From: Antedon mediterranea
Taxonomy: Eukaryota > Echinodermata > Crinoidea > Comatulida > Antedonidae
Assembly (NCBI RefSeq): GCF_964355755.1
Contig: NC_092675.1
Coordinates: forward strand, 19,544,912 to 19,608,911
Direction: 5' to 3'
DNA length: 64,000 bases
Part shown: piece by piece, positions 1 through 11,512 of the stretch
How positions within the stretch are numbered: position 1 is the stretch's first letter
How the letters are laid out: every line of letters starts with the position of its first letter
The notes under the pieces: generated by a model
What the model was told of the DNA's origin: nothing
Database searches by the model: none
What the model saw: the letters and a program-made list of their open reading frames with translations, nothing else
Program-made: the position numbers and the translations under genes

Positions 1-2420
1 AATGTGTCTTTAACCAGTAAAATAACCAGGTCTACTGTAATAATAGTAAAATTTCAAACACATGTTGTAATTTCTATGATCACAATAAAGTAAAGACTTT
101 GTCTAATTAAAAGATTTTGTGAAGTTCTAATCAAAGCATGCATTTTGGATTACAGGTATCTATTTCAAACTGGATGATCTTGGTGAAAACAATCTATCAC
201 GATTATTTTGAGCCTACTGATAAACCCAATGTGTTTAATAAATGCTCCTTGTAATTGATAAAAAGGTTATCACTATACTTGAACTATATTAAGTCATCAG
301 AGGCATGCATGATGGGGGTAATGCCTTCTTATACTGTACTAAAAAAAATGTTAAAGACTATGTTTACAAAAGCTGTTTCAAAATTCTTTTGTTATGTTTA
401 GGGCAGGTAATCAAACCTTACTCATTTGAAGGTTATAAAATAGGTTTCATGTTGAATTTAAACTTTTATAAAGAGGATGGATACAGTAGTTAAAATTGAT
501 GGTTGTACTTTTAATCCAATTTGCTAATATTCACGCTACAAAATAAAGTTCAGTTTTCACCAAAAAAAGGTATACATCAGTTTAAATTTTGACAAAACAG
601 TCAATCATCAAGAACTGATTTTGTAAAACGTGTTTGGTATCTAAAGCATTATGTAAGTCATATGATGATATTTTATCTGTGTTACATTATGTTATAGCAT
701 AGAATGTGCCAAGAAATTTAAAGGGAAAACAGTGACAATTGACAAGTGACAATCATGAATTCAGCTCTAAAGAATTCAGGCGGTTATTTAAACTTATTTT
801 TAATAAGACGTTTTGCCATACAATTCATTGTTTATTTAAATTCCAATTTATATTAAAAATATGAAGAATCTTTCTTTCAAAACTGAACACCTTTTTAAAT
901 TATTCAAATAAAAAAAAATACTGTAATGTACAATAACGGTCCAGTTACAGTAGTACAATATAATATACTATGTTATTAATACATTACTAGCACACTAACC
1001 TAAACTACCTTATAAACAAATTATTTTAAGATTACACTAACGACCACAGTGACTACACTGTCATAATGGATTCACAGACATGTAATTCAACATATGAAAG
1101 TTATTATACCAATAATTTATCATAAACAATTTCAGTAAACTGACATGAGTACTTGGCTATTAAACCTACAGACATGCATTCAAGCTAGGCCACCCCTGAA
1201 CCATATCTAAAACCCCTTCCTCTTTCATGATTTTCGTAAAATATATATTTTCACATTCTTAGTCACATGGGAATATTAACTTTAGGTACAATGAAGCTTA
1301 GAAATGCTATAGGTAATGCAAGCATTCTCATTTTGAGGATCTTGATTTATGGTGTTAACCTTGATAAACTTACTACTGATGGCAGCATGGTATTTTATAG
1401 TAAGAGCATGTTATTCTATTAATAATAATTTTGGTATACACTTTCTTTATATACAGTTATACTGCAGTACTCTACAGTAAGCGGATTAAATAAGATACAA
1501 ATGAAAAAATAATTTGTAATTTGAAGAATTATTAAGTCAGAAGTCAAAAAGTGAGTTTTGGTTAAATAAATTAACCGTATATTTTATCTTTTTTAAAGTA
1601 AAATCATGATTTATGCTTTTTTTCTTTTGTTGTTAAAGTAAGTTTCATGGAACAATACATACAGTACAGTATTTATATTTATTGTATTGTAATTTGTACA
1701 TAAAGATATTTCATTTAAAAACTGACCACTTTATTGTTTTCTTAACCACTGTAATGAAAGGATTTTGGATGTTAGATGGGAAACTACAGTAACATTGGAA
1801 CAAAGAATACTAGAAGACCCACTGTAGAGGGATGCAAAGTCAAGATCTTCGTGACATGGACCATCTGAAGGTAAGCCATACTTTTTCAAGTTGTTTTCAC
1901 TAGCAATGAAGAAATTATGCTCATGTGGTTATGGAGTCCATTCTGTGTGTGGTTCATCTCAGCGGTAAAAAAAGGTTACCCAACTAAACCAGTAATTTAT
2001 AGAAGTAAAAATAACAAAAGTGATAACAGGCAAAACTTTGAATTTTGTGGGATGAATTATTATCAAAGACATTCTTGTTTCAGTAATAAAACTCCAAGAT
2101 AAAAATAGATATAAAATAAACATCAGGAAAATTAAATATATTTTTAAAATCTCCAATAAAGTTATAGTGTTTGTAAAGAAGATATTACAGTACAGTACTT
2201 ATAAATAAATGTGTATTTATAAATAATAATAGTTTTAGATAGACTGTTTTAAAACTCTGAGCACACTGTTTTAAAATTGTTACTGTAGTCTATAGTATTA
2301 AGAATTTACCAAAACTTTACTAATCTCATACCAGTTCATGTTTTTGTTAATACAGTACATTATCTACTTTCTGTTCAGAATGGGTCAAATTTTTCTTTCA
2401 CATCTTTTGTTTTATCGTTC
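1..2420. other. non-coding AT-rich stretch, no gene supported
   Basis: Stops are dense in all six frames and no recognisable exon is present. The only exon-like spot is around 1841-1872 on the plus strand, where a short open stretch runs into a GTAAGC donor; it is too short to call. The words TACAGTA and TACTGTA recur many times. It probably lies inside or beyond the downstream part of the minus-strand Patched locus. Confidence 0.5.
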
Positions 2421-2601
2421 TTAAGCCCCTTTCACACAGAGCTGTAAGACGGTAATATGGCGGTAATTCGCGAACGCCGGCTTATGTGTGAAAGGGTAAA
2501 AACCCCTTAATGCCGGCTTCCGTTAGACCGCCTCTGGACCTAGTAAAATTGCGGTAATATTACCGTCGCGGTCGTAAGCCTGATCTGTGTGAAAGAGTCC
2601 A
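2421..2601. mobile_element. short foldback MITE with CTTTCACACAGA ends
   Basis: The left end begins at a TTAA and reads CCCCTTTCACACAGAG; the right end carries the reverse complement (TCTGTGTGAAAGAG). Inside are inverted GGTAATATTACCG-type words and a second internal copy of the end sequence near 2484. There is no coding capacity. A related element is at 3201-3321 and a half copy is at 23691-23753, so this is a dispersed family. TTAA at the ends would suit a piggyBac-type non-autonomous element, but a clean target duplication on both sides is not visible. Confidence 0.6.
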
Positions 2602-3200
2602 CGATATAACGCCTGCTTACGCAGTGAAGCAAGGATAAATTCGGGACATTTTCCTTGATTGAGAAAGACTGTGGCAATTACTTTAGGCCAAATTATTTCT
2701 GATTATATCCATAATTATATATATTTTTAGGTTAGTTTGTAAATAATACAATGGAAGAATACGGCCAATAGTAATAAAAATATAACAGATGTTGGTCCAA
2801 AGATTATTTAACTTGCTGTAACGTACGTAAGCCTAGGCCCTAGTTAGCATAGTTCTAGCAGGAACATCCTCCGGTGCGCGCTCCCGGTGCTAGCTCATAA
2901 CAGCTTCTGATAATTAAATTCGCGTCCATTTGTAGGCCTAATAGATTTTGTTTCTGTAGAATGGCCATCACGATCGGGCAGTTATTAGCACGGAGTGGTG
3001 TTGGGCAAAAATATAGATTTTATGCATCGTAAATAAAAAAACTAAACGACGGACACACAAAACAACATCAGCAAACATGTGCGCGCATGGCATGTTTTGT
3101 CGCCGGCGGCGGGCGAGGTGCCCGCCATTTTTTTTTCTCAAAAAGTGCGACCTCTATTTTATGAGGACAGTAATCTTTAAATATTGCGCCTTTTCACTGT

Positions 3201-3321
3201 GGCCTTTCACACAGAAGACGGTAAAATTACCGTAATATTACCTTCTGTGTGAATGGGTTTAGACCGGCAATAACGCCGGCTTGCTTACCGCAATATTGCC
3301 GAAGTTCTGTGTGAAAAGGCC
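3201..3321. mobile_element. 121-bp MITE of the same TTTCACACAGA family
   Basis: The terminal inverted repeats are GGCCTTTCACACAGAA on the left and its near-perfect complement on the right (TTCTGTGTGAAAAGGCC). The interior repeats the GGTAATATTACC and CGCCGGCTT words seen in the 2421 copy. Compact and non-coding. Confidence 0.65.
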
Positions 3322-3932
3322 TTTACATAGGTGATATAATACAAATAGACTTGTCAGTCATCAGAGAGATCATGTTTGTTTAGGCTGACAGACGTGCCTA
3401 AAATACAGTACATATAACAGTAACTTCATTTATTTTTTCCAACCAACAACTGTGAACCAGCTAGGGTATTGACAGTTTTCCACTTTCATGATAAATTAAA
3501 CCATATAACTATGGTTGGTAGCAAGGTCTAGTAGTAAATGGGGATGACAGTTCTACCATTATGTTTATTTCTTTAATTCCTTATTCACTGGAATTACTAT
3601 TTGTTACCACAAATATCTATTGCTTTGTACTTGTATGGATATTGAATAGCCTTCAACAACCACATTCAAAAGTTCAAAATTGAGCATCTACTACAGTACA
3701 GTACTGTACTAAAAACTACAGATTTAGAACATTTATACAATGTACAAAGATATCTTCTATAAAAGTATAATGAAATTTAAAACATCACAGCAACATTAAT
3801 TTGAATTTGGAAAAGGGCCCAATTCTTCTTTTATATTAAGAAAAGATAACTATATGTTTTTCTACATTTTATAGACAGTACTGTAAACTATCTTAACATT
3901 CGTTTTATGGAAAAAGGAAAATTCTCACTACA
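3322..3932. other. non-coding, nothing recognised
   Basis: AT-rich sequence between the MITE and the 3' end of the minus-strand orphan exon. Several TACAGTACTGTA palindromes occur, for example near 3692-3706. No exon or RNA gene was recognised. Confidence 0.45.
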
Positions 3933-3938
3933 TTTATT
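3933..3938 (-). promoter_or_regulatory. AATAAA polyadenylation signal of the orphan minus-strand exon
   Basis: TTTATT on the plus strand reads AATAAA on the minus strand, about 23 bases after the stop codon of the exon at 3961-4107. The close spacing supports that exon as the true 3' end of a transcript. Confidence 0.45.
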
Positions 3939-3960
3939 GACACAAAGACCCTGAAATAGG

Positions 3961-4107
3961 TCACCACTCTTCCAACCAAGGCTTTTCCATTTGGCTTGGA
4001 TTATCAATTATTACAGTAGAATACTGGAAGTGGTCTGTAAAATACACCAGTTGACCATTTGGATGAGATTGTGGAATTCTGAAGTTGTCTTGGCCTTGAG
4101 ACATTAA
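3961..4107 (-). CDS. terminal coding exon of an unidentified gene
   Basis: A stop-free stretch of 48 codons follows a GTCAAAATATAG acceptor and ends in TGA. In phase 0 it begins L-M-S-Q-G-Q-D-N-F and ends with the acidic, Trp-rich tail MEKPWLEEW. The composition is balanced and unlike the F/Y/I/N-rich noise of the surrounding AT-rich DNA, and a polyadenylation signal lies just downstream. I do not recognise the family. A second frame (phase 1) is also open for 33 codons, so the phase is unproven. It lies on the strand of the Patched exons at 10.2-11.5 kb but does not look like the C-terminus of Patched, so it is probably a separate gene whose other exons I could not chain. Confidence 0.42.
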   Translation of the reverse strand, partial: LMSQGQDNFRIPQSHPNGQLVYFTDHFQYSTVIIDNPSQMEKPWLEEW

Positions 4108-4138
4108 CTATATTTTGACCAACATCATTAATAACTTG

Positions 4139-4595
4139 CACTTCATTTAATAATGGGTTTATATTTCTGTACAATCTATACTAGCAAAGTACTATAACTC
4201 CAAAACTACACTAATGGCATTTAATATAACAGTATATGGATATTACAGTATTTAATATAAATATAAAAAAATTAAAAAGAAAACAACTCATATATTGGTA
4301 ATTTATAACCCTTTAATGAAAATGGACAAAAAAAAACTTTACTATATACCACAGGTACACAGGGTCACTTCATTTAATAATGGGTTTATATTTCTGTACA
4401 ATCTATACTAGCAAAGTACTATAACTCCAAAACTACACTAATGGCATTTAATATAACAGTATATGGATATTACAGTATTTAATATAAATATAAAAAAATT
4501 AAAAAGAAAACAACTCATATATTGGTAATTTATAAACCCTTTAATGAAAATGGACAAAAAAAAACTTTACTATATACCACAGGTACACAGGGTCA
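4139..4595. repeat. two-copy tandem duplication, unit about 228 bp
   Basis: The block starting CACTTCATTTAATAATGGG at 4139 restarts at 4366 and runs to the shared AGGTACACAGGGTCA ends at 4367 and 4595. The copies look identical except for one inserted A in an ATAACCC/ATAAACCC run. Such identity in non-coding DNA means a very recent duplication, or two haplotypes collapsed side by side in the assembly. Confidence 0.9.
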
Positions 4596-5131
4596 GTCAT
4601 CAAAACTGATGTGTGTTTCTTCAACATAAATACCTCAATCTCTAACCTTGTTTATTTGTCTAGTATAGAGCAAATTGTTGAGAAGAAGATAAAAACTTTC
4701 ATATGGCATGATGTAAGCCTATTTCAATGGGTTGTTACTATCAGGCCACACATACTTTATTTATTATTCAGCAAGGCTTCTCATAATTATGGAAGGCTCC
4801 GTGGAACATAACCCCTACTAAGTATAAAGAGGATAAACTTAGCATGTACCATATAGTAAAGTACATGTACAGACAGTTTCAAAATGGCTGCAAGTACCTA
4901 CATTTAGTAGTATATTGTAAAAACAATTTTGATTCAAATCTAGTAATACAGTAGTTAACATTAGGTTAAAGTAAAATCTCTGGAAGTTTGGAAGTTTTAA
5001 GCACAAAAACTAAATTAATTTGTTTAATAAAAAATGTCGTTTTCTGGGTTTGTCAGAAGATGTAATTATGATAGTGACCTTGAATAGAAGAAATACTAGA
5101 CTAGGAGAAACTCTACACAGATTCAAATTAC

Positions 5132-5218
5132 CTAAACACTTGCCATAATTAGGTTCTATCTTATGGACCAGGTCACAGATGACCCTACCTCCCACTGATA
5201 TCAAACTGACCCCAACAC
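5132..5218 (-). CDS. candidate internal exon with a hydrophobic segment
   Basis: On the minus strand a good acceptor (CCTCATCTTGACAG) is followed by 87 bases open only in phase 1 and closed by a GTAATT donor. The peptide contains GVSLISVGGRVICDLVHKI and then EPNYGKCL. The open frame continues upstream with a hydrophobic stretch, so a longer exon starting at another AG is possible. The VGGRV pentapeptide is in the same phase as the start of the next Patched exon (LWVE followed by VGGRV in vertebrates), but the residues after it do not match Patched. Either a coincidental exon of another gene, a diverged Patched exon, or chance. Confidence 0.3.
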
Positions 5219-5887
5219 CTGTCAAGATGAGGTCAAAGGTTAGTATCCACTGTGCATCATGTTTCATGATTGCATTAAACAAGAATTTGTTAGTAAAAAT
5301 AGATTTGTTGACATTCACAATCACAGAACATACAGTACTGTAGTAAGTGTATTATAAATATGATGAATGCCCTTTACTAAACTATTCAGGGGGTATAATT
5401 TAGCAGTGGCTTGGTGGTGTAGTACCGTACATGCTAATTTTTAGTTAAAGTTACACTGCTGCTACAGTATATAATAGACATAAACACTGTACCTTTCATT
5501 GTCCTTGGTTAGGACATATATATTGGGGTTTTATGCAAATTTCTAAAAATGCTTGCATATGCTGTATCAGCTACAGTATTATTGTCAGCGAAATCATGAT
5601 CTACAGTACGTATACCAATGATTCTGCACATCAGAATCAGTGTTGGAAAAATTAGCACGGACTTGTGCAATAATTAAATTTGAAAATATTTGTTATCTTT
5701 CCTCTGTTGTACACATTTTGATGTACTGTATCGGAATATACTGTGCATATATGTCCCTGTTGGTTGGCAAGTAAAGATTACAGTACTGTAACTTTATCGC
5801 CACAACACATATCTACTGTGTTTTATATAAAAGGTGTACTCTTGCACTGTTTAGGGTAGGCTACTATTTTAACATGTACTACTGTAG

Positions 5888-6185
5888 CATGTGTATTTAT
5901 AATTAAACTTCTAAACACAGTAGTACCTGTACTGCACAATATACTGTATTGGTACTACTGTATATGAAAATATTGCTTTACTGTATAGTATAGTATAGTA
6001 GTAGGTACTGTAGATCCTGTGTTGGAAAACTTTAGAATACATATTTGAAGACATACTGTAGAGTACTGTACGATAAACACAGGATCTACTGTACTGTACA
6101 GTAAAGCAATATTTTCATATCATACCAATACAGTATACTGTGCAGTTACAGGTACAGTACTGTGTTTATTTATAAATACACATGC
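5888..6185. repeat. 0.3-kb imperfect palindrome (foldback)
   Basis: GCATGTGTATTTATA at 5888 is answered by TATAAATACACATGC ending at 6185, and matching continues inward through the CTGTATTGGTA and GAAAATATTGCTTTACTGTA blocks to GATCCTGTGTT / AACACAGGATC near the centre. The arms are about 120 bp with scattered mismatches around a loop of about 50 bp. It carries many TACTGTA words and no coding capacity. Probably a foldback or MITE remnant. Confidence 0.8.
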
Positions 6186-6320
6186 CAGTACGGTACTGTT
6201 AAGTAGCAAGAACTATACTAAACTTAGTAGTCATGCTGTATTAAGAATTCCCTTACAAATTAACCTAAAATGAAGAAATTTGTGTTTTGTTTTTCTTAGT
6301 TCATACATATGGGTGGTTGA

Positions 6321-6524
6321 GTAAGGCTCACGTTGGCTAAACACCGGGGAGAAGCATTGCAACTGGGTGGATTAATTCTAGGCCTGCAACATAACACCTC
6401 CAGCTCTAATATGGCACAGCGTGAAGCGCCGACACAGCAAGTTCGATTACCTCTTTTCTTCAGGAATCTTATTGAAAGCATGGTATATGATAGAATTTCA
6501 GATGACATGGGAGTTAACAATTAA
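6321..6524 (+). CDS. candidate 3' terminal exon, unidentified
   Basis: An open frame from just after an in-frame TGA at 6318 runs to a TAA ending at 6524. The peptide has the mixed composition of a real protein (MAQREAPTQQVRLPLFF near the middle; YDRISDDMGVNN at the end), and an AATAAA signal sits at 6624-6629, a normal distance after the stop. A pyrimidine-rich acceptor (TTTTGTTTTTCTTAG) ends at 6299, but using it leaves stops before this frame opens, so the 5' boundary is unresolved. The opposite strand is also open here. Family not recognised. Confidence 0.28.
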   Translation, partial: VRLTLAKHRGEALQLGGLILGLQHNTSSSNMAQREAPTQQVRLPLFFRNLIESMVYDRISDDMGVNN

Positions 6525-9057
6525 CAAACTTTTAACTTTTAGTCAATTTGTGGAGACTACTATTTAATGACAAAAATCCAGACAGCTTTTGTAACTCATC
6601 TGCACATATTGTGTACAAGAATGAATAAATGTTAATTTATGTTGATATTATTAAAATATTGTAGAAAAATGAGTTATTGAACAATCAATACAGTATGCAC
6701 ATTTTCAATTTACACTACACTTACAACAGCATGCTACAGTAGTACTGTATGATCCTTAGTTTCTTTAAAATGTGAACTTGTTATAAAAATTGGCGTTTTG
6801 TGTAAGTATACACTTACTGTAGATATTCTCTGCTGAAGTACATTAAAAACAGACAATATAACAGTACCGATGATTGTAATAATACAAATTAGAATTGTAC
6901 TACAGTATATGCTTCAAACCAAATTTTAAATTAGTTTTCCGGTACACATAAAATCATTAAAAAGTTCAAAAGAGGATAATACACTCACAGTGAGTGTATC
7001 GGTTTCTCTGTAATGTGCATTTTGAACACATTTCGGCAAATACCTGCAAGTAAAAAGGTTATGTTTTTTTGTGCCCACAATGTGTGCCTTGTCTAAATGT
7101 GGTTAGTGGGTCTAATTTCCATTAAAAAACCTCATTAACTTTTGATCATTTATAGGCTTGACAGAAGTCAAATTTTGATACAACATTTTCAAAACTGCCT
7201 CTGGAAAAATTGTCAAGAATGCTTAAAATAAGAAAGACCTAAAGAACAGTAAACAAAGACTTTTAATTACAATACAACATTACTAATTATCTCTCAATGT
7301 GCAAAACAATATTAAATGTTATACCTTTCTGTACACACAAGAGTACAATATACACCGAACAAAAGATAGTTTACTTAATACACATATCAATAGATTTGAA
7401 ATGCTTGTTAAGTATTCAAGTAAACAAGTTAATCTTTGAATTAGTTTAAAATAAACATATTAAATTGTAATAGTAAATACTTACTTACTTAAATATACTT
7501 ACTACTGTATGTTAACAATGATACATTATGCAAGCTAAATTAATAATACGGTACATGCACACGTTTTGAAGAACAAGAAGATGATAACATATCCATATAC
7601 TGTACTTCAAATCAAAGACTTGCTGTATATAGTATTACTAGACTTTCTAGAATGCTTCTGGGGGTTGGCGCTTAAACATCAAGGTGTGTGTGTGTGGAAA
7701 GTCTTAAAATGTTTTATTGCCTATATAGAAAAAATTTACATTTTCAGGGATACTAATTTTATATAATATAATTATATATTATAAATAAAACATTACAATT
7801 ACATAATATGGATGTAATTGTCATGATTGGAGGCGGCCGTTGACAACCACTTCTAAATCTTTTGCCAAAAAAGTACAGTATGTTTATCCATCGTGTACAA
7901 GAGCCAAAATGACGGAAATGAAAAAGTCAAATTAAAAAAAATTATACTGTACAACAATACATTGATATTTTGGAAGTTTTAAACTTTATACAATATTAAT
8001 GGTTGAATTTCTTTTTAGAGTTTATAGTCTGTCCAGTTACGGTTGAATACTTTGAATCCTGCACTTTTGTAGGTTACTTCAGTGCAATATTTTGTTGACT
8101 ACTTTGCCTAATTTAGTACACCCATCTTTCTGGAAATCGACTCATTAAAAATACAGGAAATCTTTCAATTTCAATTGAGAAAATACCCAGTTGAATTGAA
8201 CCTTTCAATGAACAATCAAGGAAATAATCTGATGATAAGATAAGTCTGTAAACCTCACCATTGAAACCCTACAAATAAAAGATCTGTACCTGTTACTATT
8301 CAGGTTCCAACAATAAAAGAAAAAATGTGGTTCAAACAAATTTTTATTCTAGATCGGATTTAAATAATTGTTAATAAAATGTCCATACTGCAATTCATAG
8401 ATAGTAGTTAGTACACAGTATAGCATTATTCGATAGGGGTGCTATTTTATATATACAGATCTTTCTTTTTTGTAAATTGTATCCTCTCTTCGGAGAGAGA
8501 GCCTATATATTGTCGGTTTATCCAGGTAAGCAGGCACAAAATAGACTGCAACAACCACATATTTAACTTATTATAGATTTCATCAGTAACGGTTCTTTAC
8601 TTATGTACATAATTTGGTTATGATGTTTACATTTAGAAACAAAAACTTTACAGTTTTATACAATTTTAATACATGTATATGTTGTTGACCTACATTTGTG
8701 CCTACAGACTGGTGTTCAGAACTTTCATTCTGATTAAATACATAAAAAGGATGTTCAGTATTATATGGAAAAGGGTTTACATACTACAGTATATGTTTAT
8801 CACATCATCAAGACATACTGTAGAAGGTTGCAATCTGATACATTATTTTAATCAGGACTTCCTAGACCACACACATCAATTTTTACCACTCATTGAACTT
8901 AATTAAAAGATAAATATAGAATAGTTTACCGAAATCATCAGGCTCTGCACTTTGTATTTTGAAATCATAGAGTCAAGTATATTTTAGATACAAATGTTTA
9001 TATTTCATCATAGTATTCTGAAATCACAGTACAGTATGTTTATTCCTGATAGCATTA
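6525..9057. other. non-coding stretch, no gene supported
   Basis: AT-rich with short simple repeats and one small perfect hairpin around 8486-8504 (CTCTCTTCGGAGAGAG). Two isolated minus-strand open stretches flanked by splice-like signals (6989-7043 and 8113-8268) are noted among the rejected items. This may be intronic to the minus-strand Patched gene. Confidence 0.4.
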
Positions 9058-9563
9058 GAGAGGTTTCGCAATCTTACGAATACGATAACGAAAACGGATA
9101 CGTCACGCACACGTATTCGTTTTCGTAAGCCATAAAAAAATCTGTTTTGCATGGCAATGAAATATTGATGCGCGTCCAAAATATGACTGCGATAAATTTG
9201 AGCGAAGCGCAGGTACGTGTTGCTTGGTGCTTGGCTGCCTAGCCTAGGCCTAGCGTAACATCAAAGCGAGTGAGGACTTTAAAAACTGCTATTTATCAAA
9301 ATTTACTTGGCATTTTAGTAAATTACTTTAGTAAATTACTTTCAATAAATCTATAATTATATTATAATCATGAATCTGATTCAAATGCAAAATGTGCAAA
9401 ATAGATCAAAAACTATATTCGTTTTGTAGTTACGAATATGACTGGTGATATTCGTCAACACGAATACGCTTTACGAATATGAAATGGGGATCAGCTCAAA
9501 AGTTTCACAAATGTATGACGTATCCGTTTTCGTTATCGTATTCGTAAGGTTGCGAAACCTCCC
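9058..9563. mobile_element. 506-bp MITE with long terminal inverted repeats and TA target duplication
   Basis: The left end GAGAGGTTTCGCAATCTTAC and the right end (complement GGGAGGTTTCGCAACCTTAC) begin inverted repeats of nearly 50 bp that include ACGAATACGATAACGAAAAC and GGATACGT. TA dinucleotides flank both ends (9056-9057 and 9564-9565), as expected for a Tc1/mariner-type target site. The interior has no coding frame. The ends are much richer in CG than the surroundings. Confidence 0.85.
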
Positions 9564-10233
9564 TATTAACTGCTAAAACACAAAGCAACCCATAACCAGA
9601 CATTATTAAACTTTCTTACTGCGCCGGCGGTATACAGTCATAGAACATATTAATTTAATGAATTTAATTTCTTATCGCCTGTAGTATCTCCATAGAAGGT
9701 GTTACTACTGTACTATACAGTATTTAATTACTGTAATAGGATTTTGTATTTATTTTTTTGTTTGTAAAATGCTTGAACTAAAGGCTTTAGTTTGAATGAC
9801 CACAGGGGTGTTAGCACATGCCCTTGAAAAAAAGCAATATTCAAGTAGAAAGTTGTTCATTGCCTCAAGATCACATGTGGTAATGGAGTTCGGGAACCTT
9901 TCATTTTGTGATAGCATAAAATGTTACAATTTGTTTTTAAAATAGTAAATTTTGTTGAATCAAAATTCTTAAGCAAGAATTCTGAAAACTAAGATTCTAT
10001 TACTATCAGTAAATTATGCTAAACTAACTGTAGTGTTAATAAAAGTATACAACCAATTTAAAAGTTAAAAGTTATGGATAATATAAAATGTTATCAAAAA
10101 TATTACTGGCATCATATACTTAACTATTGATGGCATCATACAGTAGTGTAGTATGTATGTGTTTTAAAATTATATTTTTAACATAAAATTTTCTGCAATA
10201 ATAAAGTTGTAAAAAACAAAAATGTCTACCTAC

Positions 10234-11512
10234 CTTCTACCCATAATTTTTCTACATTTGTTTCCAATTTGGCTAATTTCATTCCAAATCCACAAACAGC
10301 TAAAAAGAGAGCTCCCACAAATATAACTTTACTCCTATGTAGGTGTATATAACATCCAATACAAAACAGTATTGACTGAATTTTTGCTCTCCACCATAGG
10401 GCCAATTTGTTCCCATCAGCACGCCCCTATAAAACAAACAAATGTTATTAATTGTATTTCATTTCAGAAGTAACAAGATTTTTGTGGCCAAATTATGATT
10501 GAAATCATGCCTTTAGGGCGCAAAGTTATTGAAAATATTGTTTGTTCAGAAATACAACAACAAATTGTTAATTAAAAAGCATAATTATGTAGCAGCCAAT
10601 AGGCCAAGTTTTTGTGGTCTTATTCACTTCAGGGGGTGCCAGCTGTCCGGAAATAACGACACATATTTTTGGAGAGAGATGAAATAAAATGATTTTAGTT
10701 GTCTGTAAACTTTAAACTTACATAACTTATTATGAAGTGTTTAATCAATTAATATACAAGATTTAATATAGCATTATTTTAGCTATACAGTAACATAGAA
10801 AGTACTATACAGCCTACAGGTATACATATACACAAAATTATAATATTTATTTAATACTCTACAGTAACTCTAGTCCTGGGGAATTTAATTCAACTTTTTT
10901 AAACTTACATTTAACAAACACAATTAAATTAAATTGTATAGTGGACTCAGACATTGATAATTTATAGATTTTATAACTTTGCAAGATAGTAATGTTTATG
11001 AATAATTGTATAAACTAAAGCTTCTACATTCAAAATTAATTAAAGTTTAATTAGATCTTTGAAATAAGTTTCTATCCATGACAATTAAACTTGTTATATA
11101 CATTCCACAAAGCAGACAACAATGACATCAAAGGGTAAATTCCAACTAAATACAGTATGTATAATCAGCATGTCTCCACTAATAAATATAGAGATGTTTT
11201 AATATCTACTGTATGTATAAGCTTAATATATTTCAAAAGACTTTATAAATTCACGATTTCTTATAGAGTACAGTTTCCATTCATAAGCGTGGATTCTAAT
11301 CCGCATTTAAGTTCCCACACACGATGAAATAAGTTTTCACATGAGATCGCAAATCCAACAACCGGACCAAAAACAGAAAAAGAACAAAAGTAGTTGATCG
11401 AAAAGCTCACCCTTTCTATCTCTCTATAGGCATATTCTGCATTGCACCAACTTGTTTTGGTTAATAAGTCCTCGTAACAACATTCGTTTGATGTCCGACG
11501 AGGAAGGGAATC
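10234..11512 (-). CDS. ptch: Patched (Hedgehog receptor), two N-terminal exons, partial
   Basis: Two joined exons were read on the minus strand. Exon 11411-11512 (34 codons, acceptor TTATTTTCAG, donor GTGAGC) encodes DSLPRR...SWCNAEYAYREIER. Exon 10234-10426 (acceptor TTTTATAG, donor GTAGGT, ending in phase 1) encodes GRADGNKLALWWRAKIQSIL, then CIGCYIHLHRSKVIFVGALF and ends LETNVEKLWVE. This matches the conserved Patched N-terminus: the cytoplasmic lead, the WLRAKFQ-like amphipathic segment, the first membrane helix and the signature LETNVEELWVE entering the first extracellular loop. Patched is a 12-pass RND-type membrane protein that binds Hedgehog and restrains Smoothened. There is no in-frame Met in the first exon, so the start exon lies above 11.5 kb and was not found; the remaining roughly 1,200 residues are not convincingly present before position 1. 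Confidence 0.9.

Noticed and set aside
6989-7043. 55-base minus-strand segment with a very good acceptor and a GTGAGT donor
   Set aside because: It is too short to judge, the donor lies inside a local ACACTCACAGTGAGTGT palindrome, and neither phase extends Patched.
8113-8268. Minus-strand open stretch of 51 codons after a TTTATTTGTAG acceptor (GFNGEVYRLILSS ...)
   Set aside because: Composition is plausible, but there is no recognisable family, no polyadenylation signal close by and no partner exon; in DNA this AT-rich, a stretch of this length can arise by chance.
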